Shown here in pieces: positions 23,513 to 35,675 of a DNA stretch of 64,000 bases. The notes beneath the pieces were generated by a model. The model made no database searches, was not told where the DNA came from, and saw only the letters and a program-made list of their open reading frames with translations. The first letter of the stretch is position 1. Each line of letters starts with the position of its first letter. The stretch spans positions 432,493,324 through 432,557,323 of the forward strand of contig NC_073692.1 of assembly GCF_029784155.1 (NCBI RefSeq). Reading direction: 5' to 3'. A program made the translations under genes and the position numbers. This DNA comes from Uranotaenia lowii (lineage: Eukaryota > Arthropoda > Insecta > Diptera > Culicidae).

Positions 23513-24424
23513 CTGGAAAGGGGTGAGAGAAAATTGGTTAAAGTTGATTGGCGCTGGCAATGGACGTTGACAAGGGTCTTGGAAAAATGCATTCATATTC
23601 TTTTAAAAGGATGAAATTTGAAGAATTCATAATAAATGACGAGCTAAATTCAGTTCACATTACTATCTTTCCTACTGTCATTTTTATTTTTTCTTATTCC
23701 TTTGGGAGTTGATTTAAACTACAAATGCCAGAGCTAGGTGCGGTCCTAGAACTCGCTTTTTGAGAAGAGGAAGAGGAAGTGGGAGGAGGGGGGAGGGAGT
23801 CTGTTTTTTGAAAATTTTCATAAATCGGCCAATATAAATATCTTATAGTATCTAGCGATTTAAGGAGGAGGCGCTGCATACTCTCCTTTTGAAACAAAAC
23901 GTTATGCAATATTCAACAAAGTTACTAAATAAATTAATATCTTCAATATTAAGTTCATTTAAATGCCTTTCCGTGTTGTCAGAAATAGTTAAATTTTGTA
24001 AAATGCATTTTTTAAAAATTTTCAGTTTTTTTCTTTGGACTTTATCCCTGAAACTAGAAAATCTAGGCAAAATTTGGATCCTTTATAAAAAAAAAAGATA
24101 AAAAATAGTGTAGAAAATCAACTTTTTATTTATAGGTTTATTAGTATATCAGCAATCAATACCTGACTTCAGTAAAAACTTATCCATTTAAAAAAACACT
24201 CGAGTTAGAGCACTAAAACTAGAGGTGATAGACAAAATTTGACAGAATATTTGAATTCATGACTACAAATCTTTTACAATCATTTACTTAAAAATTGCAT
24301 TGAATCTAAATCAACTGTAATGAAATTAATCAATTTTTTGTCAAATCTGAAACTGTTTATTTAATAAATTTATTTTAATTATTATTGTTTCAACACACTC
24401 ACATGAATTTTATAAAGTCATTCA
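23513..24424. other. Intron upstream of exon A, AT-rich
   Basis: A polypyrimidine tract and acceptor adjoin exon A. A GA-rich patch lies at 23755-23800. No other exon, RNA or organised repeat was seen. Confidence 0.45.
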
Positions 24425-24739
24425 TTATCGTGTTTCATAACCAACGAAGGAGAACAGCATTTTTAAGTAGGCGATGGCTTGTTGGTATCGCACGTTTTTT
24501 TTCGCGCCGTCGCGGTGAAAATAAAATTTTTGAAATTTAAGTAGTTTGACATTGTGAAATTGTGAATTTATCTTGGGATTAGTGAATGAAGCATAGTGAT
24601 CAATAATTGCATGTTTCATTGTACGTGCTCGACCCAATTGTCCGTTGATTTCATCCACCTCAAGCAGTTGACATCGTTGAATGATCCGCTGCAAGAAGAA
24701 ACACACTTCCTGCTTCAACAATTGGTGAGTTCGTTCCAT
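24425..24739 (-). CDS. Unassigned 104-codon ORF
   Basis: A true ATG start (24737-24739) opens a frame with mixed, non-repetitive amino-acid composition and no low-complexity runs, unusual for this window. I recognise no domain: there is no signal peptide, clear transmembrane segment or metal-binding pattern. The plus strand of the same stretch also has a short open frame ending at a good splice-donor-like site (TTG|GTGAGT at about 24722), so either strand could hold an exon. A fragment of an old transposon protein is another possibility. Confidence 0.25.
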   Translation of the reverse strand: MERTHQLLKQEVCFFLQRIIQRCQLLEVDEINGQLGRARTMKHAIIDHYASFTNPKINSQFHNVKLLKFQKFYFHRDGAKKNVRYQQAIAYLKMLFSFVGYETR

Positions 24740-24879
24740 GATCCTTCTTATTCATTTATTCTAGACTGATGTTTTAATTCAGAAGTTTCTTCCTGAGAAT
24801 TCTCATAATTGGAAAATTCTCAAGTACAGTTAATTGATGTATAAAGAGACGTGAGGTGATCCTCGGAATTTTTCGGGAA

Positions 24880-25370
24880 GCGCAGGGGAGTTTTTTTTTC
24901 TATTTCATTTTGACGTAGAATTACGTCTTACGGCAACACTATAGGGGGGCAAATTGAAATTTGCGATCGAATCTCGCGTCACGAAAAACTCCTCTTTCAA
25001 AGACATCCTATCTAAAGGATTATGACGTCATCACCAAGCCAAAACAAAAAAAGAGAAAAAGAAAGAAAACACGGATGCCCCGCCTCTTGATGAGTTTTGA
25101 TTTTCCATGTATACGAAAAGTATAAAAACAACGGGGCGCCAGCGGCTCGGTTTCAGTTTCTTTTTGCTCGTCGTCGTGTACAGTTCTCCTGCAATTCGAT
25201 CTGCGTTTGGACCCCACCAGTGGTAATCCAACGCAGATATCGTTTTGCAGTTAGTTTAGTGGAAGCCAGCGAAGCAGAAGGATGGTTCAGCAGCAGACAT
25301 GGCGATTTAGCGGTGCTGGCGACTAGCAGCGGTGGTGGCGACTAGCAGCGGAGGATAACCAGCGGAGTTA
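24880..25370 (+). promoter_or_regulatory. Promoter-like module beside the satellite
   Basis: A GC-richer segment carries TATAAAAA at 25121-25128 and an initiator-like TCAGTT at 25153-25158. The A of TCA lies 34 bp downstream of the first T of the TATA box, near the usual core-promoter spacing. Upstream are GACGTAGAATTACGTC, an imperfect palindrome, and a GACGTCA site near 25023. Downstream is a short direct repeat of GGCGACTAGCAGCGG (about 25317 and 25335). The satellite begins right after. It may be the promoter of an unrecognised retroelement or a solo LTR; no coding product was identified. Confidence 0.4.
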
Positions 25371-28300
25371 ATGACATGTTGGCATGACATTTTGACATGA
25401 CATTTTGACATGATATTTTGACATGACATTTTGACATGACATTTTGACATGACATTTTGACATGACATTTTGACATGACATTTTGACATGACATTTTGAC
25501 ATGACATTTTGACATGACATTTTGACATGACATTTTGACATGACATGTTGACATGACATTTTGACATGACATGTTGGCATGCCATGTTGGCATGCCATGT
25601 TGACATGACATGTTGGAATGACATGTTGGCATGACATTTTGACATGACATTTTGACATGACATGTTGGCATGACATGTTGGCATGACATGTTGGCATGAC
25701 ATTTTGACATGATATTTTGACATGACATTTTGACATGACATTTTGACATGACATTTTGACATGACATTTTGACATGACATTTTGACATGACATTTTGACA
25801 TGACATTTTGATATGACATGTTGGCATGACATGTTGGCATGACATGTTGGCATGACATGTTGGCATGACATTTTGACATGACATTTTGACATGATATTTT
25901 GACATGACATTTTGACATGACATTTTGACATGACATTTTGACATGACATTTTGACATGACATTTTGACATGACATTTTGACATGACATTTTGACATGACA
26001 TTTTGACATGACATTTTGACATGACATTTTGACATGACATGTTGACATGACATTTTGACATGACATGTTGGCATGCCATATGACATGTTGACATGACATT
26101 TTGACATGACATGTTGGCATGCCATATGACATGTTGGCATGACATTTTGACATGACATTTTGACATGACATTTTGACATGACATTTTGACATGACATTTT
26201 GACTTGACATTTTGACATGACATTTTGACATGTTGGCATGACATTTTGACATGACATGTTGGCATGACATTTTGACATGACATTTTGATATGACATTTTG
26301 ATATGACATTTTGACATGACGTGTTGGCATGACATGTTGACATGACATGTTGGCATGACATGTTGGCATGACATGTTGGCATGACATTTTGACATGACAT
26401 TTTGATATGACATGTTGGCATGACATGTTGGCATGACATTTTGACATGACATTTTGACATGACATTTTGACATGACATGTTGGCATGACATTTTGACATG
26501 ACATTTTGACATGATATTTTGACATGACATTTTGACATGACATTTTGACATGACATTTTGACATGACATTTTGACATGACATTTTGACATGACATTTTGA
26601 TATGACATTTTGACATGACATTTTGATATGACATGTTGGCATGACATTTTGACATGACATTTTGACATGACATTTTGACATGATATTTTGACATGACATT
26701 TTGACATGACATTTTGACATGACATTTTGACATGACATTTTGACATGACATTTTGACATGACATTTTGACATGACATGTTGGCATGACATTTTGACATGA
26801 CATTTTGACATGATATTTTGACATGACATTTTGACATGACATTTTGACATGACATTTTGACATGACATTTTGACATGACATTTTGACATGACATTTTGAC
26901 ATGACATTTTGATATGACATTTTGACATGACATTTTGATATGACATGTTGGCATGACATTTTGACATGACATTTTGACATGATATTTTGACATGACATTT
27001 TGACATGACATTTTGACATGACATTTTGACATGACATTTTGACATGACATTTTGACATGACATTTTGACATGACATGTTGACATGACATTTTGACATGAC
27101 ATGTTGGCATGCCATGTTGGCATGCCATGTTGACATGACATGTTGGAATGACATGTTGGCATGACATTTTGACATGACATTTTGACATGACATGTTGGCA
27201 TGACATGTTGGCATGACATGTTGGCATGACATGTTGGCATGACATTTTGACATGATATTTTGACATGACATTTTGACATGACATTTTGACATGACATTTT
27301 GACATGACATTTTGACATGACATTTTGACATGACATTTTGACATGACATTTTGATATGACATGTTGGCATGACATGTTGGCATGACATGTTGGCATGACA
27401 TTTTGACATGACATTTTGACATGATATTTTGACATGACATTTTGACATGACATTTTGACATGACATTTTGACATGACATTTTGACATGACATTTTGACAT
27501 GACATTTTGACATGACATTTTGACATGACATTTTGACATGACATGTTGACATGACATGTTGACATGACATTTTGACATGACATGTTGGCATGCCATATGA
27601 CATGTTGACATGACATTTTGACATGACATGTTGGCATGCCATATGACATGTTGGCATGACATTTTGACATGACATTTTGACATGACATTTTGACATGACA
27701 TTTTGACATGACATTTTGACTTGACATTTTGACATGACATTTTGACATGTTGGCATGACATTTTGACATGACATGTTGGCATGACATTTTGACATGACAT
27801 TTTGATATGACATTTTGATATGACATTTTGACATGACGTGTTGGCATGACATGTTGACATGACATGTTGGCATGACATGTTGGCATGACATGTTGGCATG
27901 ACATTTTGACATGACATTTTGATATGACATGTTGGCATGACATGTTGGCATGACATTTTGACATGACATTTTGACATGACATTTTGACATGACATGTTGG
28001 CATGACATTTTGACATGACATTTTGACATGATATTTTGACATGACATTTTGACATGACATTTTGACATGACATTTTGACATGACATTTTGACATGACATT
28101 TTGATATGACATTTTGACATGACATTTTGATATGACATGTTGGCATGACATTTTGACATGACATTTTGACATGACATTTTGACATGATATTTTGACATGA
28201 CATTTTGACATGACATTTTGACATGACATTTTGACATGACATTTTGACATGACATTTTGACATGACATTTTGACATGACATGTTGACATGACATGTTGAC

Positions 28301-28870
28301 ATGACATTTTGACATGACATGTTGGCATGCCATGTTGGCATGCCATGTTGGCATGACATGTTGGCATGACATGTTGGCATGACATGTTGGCATGACATTT
28401 TGACATGACATTTTGACATGACATGTTGGCATGACATGTTGGCATGACATGTTGGCATGACATTTTGACATGATATTTTGACATGATATTTTGACATGAC
28501 ATTTTGACATGACATTTTGACATGACATTTTGACATGACATTTTGACATGACATTTTGGCATGACATTTTGACATGACATTTTGACATGACATTTTGACA
28601 TGACATTTTGACATGACATTTTGACATGACATTTTGACATGACATTTTGACATGACATTTTGACATGACATTTTGACATGACATTTTGATATGACATTTT
28701 GATATGACATTTTGATATGACATTTTGACATGACATTTTGATATGACATTTTGACATGACATTTTGACATGACATTTTGACATGACATTTTGACATGACA
28801 TTTTGACATGACATTTTGACATGACATTTTGACATGACATTTTGACATAACATTTTGATATAACATTTTG
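25371..28870. repeat. 13-bp satellite with ~1.5-kb higher-order repeat
   Basis: The unit is ATGACATTTTGAC. The main variants are ATGACATGTTGGC, ATGATATTTTGAC and ATGCCATGTTGGC. Variants recur in the same order along the array. The block containing TGTTGGAATG is at 25611 and 27141 (1530 bp apart). GCATGCCATA is at 26071 and 27588 (1517 bp), GTGTTGGCAT at 26321 and 27838 (1517 bp), and GACTTGACAT at 26201 and 27718 (1517 bp). The 13-bp change from 1530 to 1517 equals one unit. A third partial copy starts near 28300. Three minus frames stay open for about 1180 codons because the 13-bp unit contains no stop in any minus frame; they are not genes. Confidence 0.97.
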
Positions 28871-29200
28871 ATATGAGATGTTGGCATGACATCTTCATGA
28901 GATCTTCACATGACATGTCAAGTTTAAATGACATGTTGACATGATATTATGACATACAATTTTGACATGGCATTGCATGTCGACATGACATTGAATGTAG
29001 ACATGACATTGAAATTTGACATGACATTTTGGCAAGACAATTTGACATAACATTTTGTCTTGAAATTTTGACAGAACATGTCATGAAATTTTGAAAGGAC
29101 ATGTTTTCGTGACATTTTGAAATGACATTCAAGCTTGCTGCCATCACGGTTTGAAATGACATGCAATGATGATGTCATTTTGACATTAGTTCTAAGCATT
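28871..29200. repeat. Degenerate edge of the 13-bp satellite
   Basis: TGACAT-based phrases continue with many substitutions and indels (CATTGAATGTAGACATGACA-like text). This is the usual decay at an array edge, where homogenisation fails. Confidence 0.8.
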
Positions 29201-29255
29201 TCATTATTCTGCAATTTTTTTGTTTATGTAATCAATACAGAAATAAGTTAACCAT

Positions 29256-30131
29256 ACACGGAAAAAAATTGAGTGGTCATCCCAAAGACGCTGTCATGAT
29301 AATTTTACCATTTCAGCGCTATAGTATTTTCAACCACGAAAAGTTTAACATCGATTTTGTGAAAGGGCGCATGAAACAATATTGAAATTACTATGTACCT
29401 GGTAATTTTCGATAACTCTCAATGTTTGTTGTCGAAAATACTATGGTCATGATAATTTCATCATAGTTTCTATCACAACTACCGTCCGCATAGTAATTTT
29501 GACATTGTGGCACCAATTCATATCAACAAAATACTACGCACATCGTACTTTTGAGAACAAAACATATTTGACTCAAAAACATAAGTGCGTATGATAATTT
29601 TACTATGGTAAACATTCTTGTTGTTTACACTAATTTAGGATCATTAATCATCAAACCCGTTTGTAAAAAAACACTAATTTTGAGCTGCTTTATAGTTACA
29701 TAACTTTGAAAATCATTCCAGAGCATCGGAAGAACACACTAACATTGACCGACGTGTGTCGGAAGTGTGAATTTTCATGTTTCAAATAATGTCATAATGC
29801 ATGCATGCAAATAAACAAACAAACATACATAGTAATTTTACTATTTAAATCAAGCTCCTCGCTCCTCCTAATCTTTATCATAACACATACTAGTTTTATC
29901 ATGAAACATATTAATTTTACTAGGGACGAAGTAAAACAATGCATCATTTCATTGACAATTTTACTAAAACGCAGTCGAATTTACTATGCGCAGCCAAATT
30001 GAGCACATGGTAAAATAGCTATGCGTAAGGTATTATAAACAACAAAACATATTTGACTCAAAAATATGGTCGCCTGTTGTTCGTTTAAACCACGGATTTA
30101 GTAATTTTACTATGCTTTTTTTTTGTGTGTA
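29256..30131. mobile_element. Probable non-autonomous DNA element with AATTTTACTA motifs
   Basis: The ends resemble short inverted repeats: ACACGGAAAAAAA on the left, and TTTTTTTTTGTGTGT on the right, whose complement is ACACACAAAAAAAAA. The interior repeats TAGTAATTTTACTA-like words many times, and a 24-bp direct repeat (29556-29579 and 30041-30064) is exact. No transposase is readable. The boundaries are tentative and I see no clear target duplication. Confidence 0.45.
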
Positions 30132-30642
30132 GAGAGTTATCGTAATTCTACGCTCACTACACGGTTGTAGCATGATTACAACCTCTTCAACTTTTTTTCA
30201 TCTAAAGAAGGACAATTTCCGAAACATTTTCTGATTTAATTTAAAATTATGTGTTGAATTTATTATTTTGTTTTTAAAGAAAGTGGCTGAGAGCAACGTT
30301 TTTGAATAATATGATTTTTTTCTCTTTGTTATGATTCGTTGCTATGACGACACATTTGATTTGTTCGGGTTACTGTGTCAGTCATGGATGAGTGGTTAAA
30401 GTTACAAACTGTTTAATGATTTCATCGATGTTCGTAACTTTCACCCGCAAATAAGTTAATTTCGAAAGATTTTATGATGGTACTATTTCTTTTCTCTGTT
30501 CTTCCAATTTTTATTTTCAAGAACGAGTAAAAGCGCTTTATCCAAAGTAAATGACCAGAGATGATGGTGCACAAAAATCCGAAACATGCTATTGGATTAA
30601 ACATCCAGTAAAGTAATTAAAAAATTACAATTTATCAATTTT
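30132..30642. other. AT-rich non-coding stretch
   Basis: No gene or repeat recognised in this interval. Confidence 0.4.
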
Positions 30643-30865
30643 TCTGTGCAGAAAAACCTCATTTCGACCCACAGAAGGACGAACTCTCAAGAGCCATCAT
30701 CAAGGAGCACAGTTAATTTTAGCAAATGTGCTTCCAACGTGAATATTAAAAACATTTTAAAAACGTATTGTACTGATGTTTCTTCCTCCCTTGATTTCAG
30801 CTGTCTCAGCGTCCAATACTGCACAGTGGGCCCGGCCAAGTTACAATGGGTAGTGAATGCCCAAG
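30643..30865 (+). repeat. Dispersed repeat, copy 2 (partner at 9316-9545)
   Basis: Same orientation and same order of landmarks as the 9.3-kb copy, ending in TGCACAGTGGGCCCGGCC. Immediately after it, CCCAAGCAACC (30860-30870) resembles the CCCAAGTAACA terminus of the 18-kb element, possibly the start of a related TIR element whose other end I could not find. Confidence 0.6.
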
Positions 30866-30870
30866 CAACC

Positions 30871-31780
30871 AAAAGTCCCATAAAACAGGTACAAAAACGC
30901 TTACAGCCCCATCATTGATATGAATTCCGTTCTATGCAGCTCAAAATTTAAGTTATTATGCATACTTTCAAGTTCCAAAACAAGTCTTAATGATCTTCTA
31001 TTCAGCTTCCAGTGGCCTTTTTATTCAGCTTCCAAAAAATCGTAAAATGAGCAAAAAATCTCCCTCTATCTCAACTACATCCTTGGCGTCGGTTCATATC
31101 ATCTAATCTTGATTATTTACTATGTTCTGTACATGATGCCACGAACCGAACGCAAACTCGACTAATTGCTCAATTGCTTCTTTCCTACATTTCCTACATA
31201 TATAGCATCAGAATGGTCACTCAAACAAATATACCAGATACAAAAATAGCCAAATAGCATATTTATAGCTACAAAAGTGGAGGCGATATATCTACAACAG
31301 TGCTGCAAATTTTCTTATTGCTCGAATGATACTGACAGTGATTTTCTATCATTGTAAAAAGCTTTAACTAAAATGAACGGAATAGAAAAGTCTACAAATA
31401 TAAAAGCTTCTGATCGGCTCGGTCACCTTCGTGCCTACAGAAAGCTGTGTGAGTATGTCAGTCAGTTGAAAGCTCACTCGTAAACCTGAACAAACCTGTT
31501 TCACTCGACTGCTACGAAAACGTCTTTCGCTTAGGCGTTTCTGTCACTCACTGTATTTGATCAGTGACTGCAGCTTAAGCATTCAAACAGTGTCAGCGAA
31601 AGTTGCTGATAATTTCAGCAAGCATTTGTTTTCGCCATTTTTGCAAATTATGAATTGGGTTTCGGAAAGAAAACACGACTTGAAATTCGCTAAGACTATA
31701 CGATTATTTAAAGGGGGGACTGTAGAATGGATTAATATAAATTTCTTGAGGATAGAATTTATGGCAATTAACAATGACAA
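30871..31780. other. No gene recognised
   Basis: Mixed sequence, AT-rich at the ends. Short frames at 31557-31808 show no known domain. Confidence 0.4.
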
Positions 31781-32335
31781 AAATATGACAAATGAGGTAG
31801 ACATATGACGAAAATCTGACAAAAATGTCAAAAAAAAATGACAAATGTGGTCAAAAAATGACAAAATTATGACAAAATGTGATAAATATGTTGAAAATAT
31901 GGCAAAAGTTTAACAATAGTATGGGTAAAATCTGTCAAATATGACTAAAATTAAACAATAAAATAATAACAATCTAACAAATATGACACAAAAAACATAA
32001 CAAAAATAAGACAATATCCGACAAATGAGACAAAAATTTGACAAATGTGATAAAAATATGACAAATATCACAAAATATAGCAAAATTTTCATAATACAAT
32101 GACAAATCATGACAAAAAAATTTCAAAATTATGACAAAATCTGACAATAATATGCCATAAATTTAACAATAAGATGGCTAATATTCTAGAAACGATTGTC
32201 AAAAATAAATGAAAACGATGAAAATAAGACAACATTATGACATAAATCTTATTATTATGACAAAATTATCACAAAAAATTGACAATAAAATGCAAAATGC
32301 GGTAAAAATGACAACAATCAATTTGTAATATTTAA
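31781..32335 (+). repeat. Degenerate ATGACAAAA-type array, left arm
   Basis: Loose 9-12-bp phrases of the type ATGACAAAAAT and TGACAAATGTG repeat throughout. The same motif occurs in reverse complement on the other side of the 32411-33615 element. Confidence 0.8.
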
Positions 32336-32410
32336 TCACTTTGTCATATTTTTACATAGTTTGAGGACATAGTCGGATTTTTGTTCTTTTGATTTCAAAT
32401 TTTCAAATAA

Positions 32411-33615
32411 GGTACACCGGGGTAAGTGTGGACGGGTTTTCGTTTAGTTCAACTTTAAAAAATCATTGAAAAATCATCAGTGGAGCAATTTTCATAAAAT
32501 TACGTTCAATGTGATGCAGAACATGTTGTTTACAAACGCTGAAGAGATGAGCTCGATAGAAGCAAAGCGAAAAAAGTTATCACGTAAATTGTTATGGACT
32601 GCTGGTGTCTTCACTTACCTCGCTTTATGGGGTAAGTGTGGACGGTAGATTTTCCCTTTGATTTTTTAGGAAATTTTCCAAAAAAATGTGTTTTCTTGGT
32701 TGAATACGTTATTTTATTGCTCGAACCGTCCAAAATTTTGAAAAATATTCATGATACTATTAGACAGGCATCTTCCAATAATTATTGAGTGTAATTATGA
32801 TACAACACACGAGTTCCGATTTTATCAAAAACACTGAACACACCCAGAAAAGGGTAGGTAGGCCCAAGAAACTGACAACGGCACATTTGCCGAGCATTCG
32901 AAGGTTCTTTTTACCTACAAATAATTCAGAGCTACCTAGCTTGGACAATTTAAGGGAGGGAAATGATACACTTTCTTCAGTCGATAACCCACTGAGGATG
33001 CTAGCAAGTAGCTAGTGAAATACTAGTATTTGGGTCTTTCAAATACTGTAGCTGAATTCAAAGGAATCTTCGACTACTTTGAAATAACTGAACAAACAAG
33101 TACTTTACCCAACATTTCATGAGCCGAATGCTAAATTTAGATAAATAATGCAATTCATGAAGGATGAAGAACAGAAAATTGAAAAAATGTGTAAACATCA
33201 AGTCTTTTTCAAGCCGTCCACACTTACCCCAGGGAGGGGTTGGAGACAAAATTTTAGTTTTTGTAAATAAACTCTTTTTTCTTCATTTTTAACCGCCGTT
33301 TCTTTTCCTAACTGGTTGTTTGGAATGTAAGGATTGTTTCAATGTAGAGTTTTTCATCGAGAGCCAGCTAGTTTACGAGAAATTGGCAACTGAAAAAGAT
33401 GCACATCACCTCGACATCGTAGGTGAAAATAGAAAATTAAAAAAAAGTCGTTGTAAACATCCGTTATTGTCGGAATTGCATCGTTTTTACAGTTATTGGA
33501 TAGATTACAAGTAAATTGAACATTCTGCATTAAAAGTTTGAGAAAATAGTGCACAGTATTATTTTAATAGCCATCGTCCACACTTACCCCGCGTCCCCAC
33601 TTACCCCGGTGTACC
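32411..33615. mobile_element. 1.2-kb TIR element, GGTACACCGGGGTAAGTG ends
   Basis: The left end GGTACACCGGGGTAAGTG (32411-32428) is exactly complementary to the right end at 33598-33615. The sub-terminal word GGGGTAAGTGTGGACG recurs inside, forward at 32629-32644 and in complement at 33215-33230 and 33575-33590. The element thus carries paired terminal and internal copies that could be transposase-binding sites. Three short plus frames lie inside; the one at 32785-33015 includes RVGRPKKL, an AT-hook-like word. None is recognisable as a full transposase. No target duplication could be fixed. Confidence 0.7.
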
Positions 33616-34015
33616 TTTTTATAAATTTGTCTGATTTTTATCACAATTTTATGACATGATTTTGTCATTTTATTGTCCTATTTTCGTCATTTTTATTACC
33701 ATGCTTGTCATAGTTTTTTTATATTTGTCATATTTTTGTCAATTGTTAATGACATTTTTCATATTTTAGCCATAATTTGGTCATTTTTGTCATATTTTGG
33801 TTAAAATATTGTCTTATTATTATCACATTTGTCATATTTTCGTGTTGTGTTAGTAAATATTTTTTATTGTATTGTAAATTTCAGTCATATTTGCAGATTT
33901 ATTTTGGTCATAATTTTGTCAAACTTTTACCACATTTGTCATATTTTTTCATTTTATTGCCAACTTTTTGTCATATTTGTGTAATAATTTTGTCATATTT
34001 TGTCATAGTTTTGTC
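33616..34015 (-). repeat. Degenerate TTTTGTCAT-type array, right arm
   Basis: Phrases such as TTTTGTCATATTT are the reverse complement of the array at 31781-32335. The two arms enclose the TIR element. Confidence 0.8.
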
Positions 34016-35005
34016 CCCCAAATTCTTCCACACCGCTCCCTCACCAACACTCGTCTCGCCAACCCGAACACTCATTTCTAAACCTTCCAACCCCTTTACA
34101 CCATTTGTGAAAGACGTATTTTTTATCAAAATCTTTCAAAATAGCGATCTCAGCAGTAATTACGAAATTTCCGCATGTCTAGCGAGTCGAAAAATCTTAG
34201 TCACCATTCAACTAAACTTAATGATAATAGAATGGAGCTTTTTTCACTTTCAGCAATGTTCGCTTGAAACTGAAAATGAAGATTGGATAACCTCCTGAAC
34301 CTCCAAAGAGCCTAAATGTATTCTGACCACGGATGTTGCCGATTGGTGAATGAGTGTGCAGAGAGTTTTCAGGACTGAGCTTTCTGTTCATTCTCCTATG
34401 AATCTAGCTGGAATTGAACTGACCGATACACTGCAATAAATTCAATTGATTATTGAAGCTGACACTGGAAATTTGCAGCACTGATCTACAATGACATGAT
34501 TCCAACGATTCCAAACAAAAAGCAAAATAAACTATTCTAAGTAATTTCAGTATATTTAACGAAAAACAAAATTCCTCGACCAAGATTTGAATTCAGTCCT
34601 CCGAGTTCGCTGTCCGATATCTTACCACGATGCCAATTCATCAGTTGATATGTGTCACGCATAGCTTCATTGGTGAGATTTTCTTTTAACAAACCGGTCG
34701 AGAGAAGAAAGGGAGAGACTGGATGGATTGTCAATTGAAGGACCACCCATTTATCGTTAATAAATTCACTTGAAGATAACTCAAATTGCTAATGTCGAAT
34801 AAGAAAATTCTCAACTTTTTGGAGACATATTTACGAGTTGACTAAACTGCTATCCGATTCAACTATTTTTGGGCAAAGCATGATGTAAATGAATGATAGA
34901 AAATCACTCAATACCATCGTGTTTACGATGGGTATTGAAAATGTCTAAATAGTCGATTAAGATTATCCTTTCCATTACGATTTAATGTTAGCTGGGAGTT
35001 CAGAT
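34016..35005. other. No gene recognised
   Basis: Short unrelated frames only. No TIRs or tandem repeats were seen before the 82-bp minisatellite. Confidence 0.4.
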
Positions 35006-35009
35006 TGTC

Positions 35010-35675
35010 AAGACTGCTGCTGCAAAAAAATCGTTTCTGATTCGGCCTCCGGTGGAAGACGGATTGGCACAGGGAGCACCGATTTTAAAGGCTGCTGCTA
35101 TGAACTATTTTTTTCTGATTTGCCCACTGAAAAACGTTGGCTTGGAATTGGAAGCAGATTTTTAATGCTACTGCTGCAGAATGTTGGTTATGATGATTTG
35201 GCCTTCCGGTGGAAAAAGACGGAATTGGCTTAGGAGGTGGAGATTTTTAAAGCTGCTGCTGCTGATTGTTTGCTTTGATTTGGCCTTCCGGTGAAAAGAG
35301 TGGGAATTAGTTTAGGAAGTGCAGATTTTTAAGATTGCTGTTTCTGATTGTTTGTAATGATTTGGCCTTCCGGTAGAAAAAGATGGAATTGGCTTAGGAA
35401 GCGAAGATTTTTAGCTTCAATTCAGCCTTCCGGTAGAAATAGACTGAATTGGCTTAGAAACTGCATATTTTTGAAGCTGCTACTGCTGATCGTTTGCTTT
35501 AATTTTGCCTGCTTTTTGAATTGGCATAGAAAGTGCAAATTTCAAGGCTGATGTTGCTGATTGTTTGTTATGATTTTGTTTTCCGGTGGAAAAGACGGAA
35601 TTACTTTGGAAGCATATTTTTTAAGACTGTTGCTGCTGATTGTTTATTTTGGTTTGGTCTTCCGGTCATTCTCTC
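35010..35675 (+). repeat. 82-bp minisatellite, array 1
   Basis: About nine units are marked by GGCCTTCCGGTGG-like cores near 35044, 35201, 35283, 35365, 35424, 35578 and 35658, with degenerate units between. Most spacings are near 80 bp. Each unit also carries GGAATTGGCTTAGGAAG and a GCTGCTGCTGATTGTTTG phrase. A second array of the same unit is at 42.5 kb. Confidence 0.9.

Noticed and set aside
22756..23570. Plus-strand ORFs (116 and 80 codons) over the IgSF exons
   Set aside because: Shadows of the minus-strand exons, which have matching splice sites and Ig motifs.
25371..28870. CRISPR-like look of regularly spaced repeats
   Set aside because: There are no unique spacers, the unit is 13 bp and continuous, and the genome is eukaryotic.
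25307..28934. Three overlapping minus-strand ORFs of about 1180 codons (Met-Ser-Cys-Gln repeats)
   Set aside because: All three frames are open only because the 13-bp unit contains no stop codon in any minus frame; the translations are the same 13-residue cycle in different phase.
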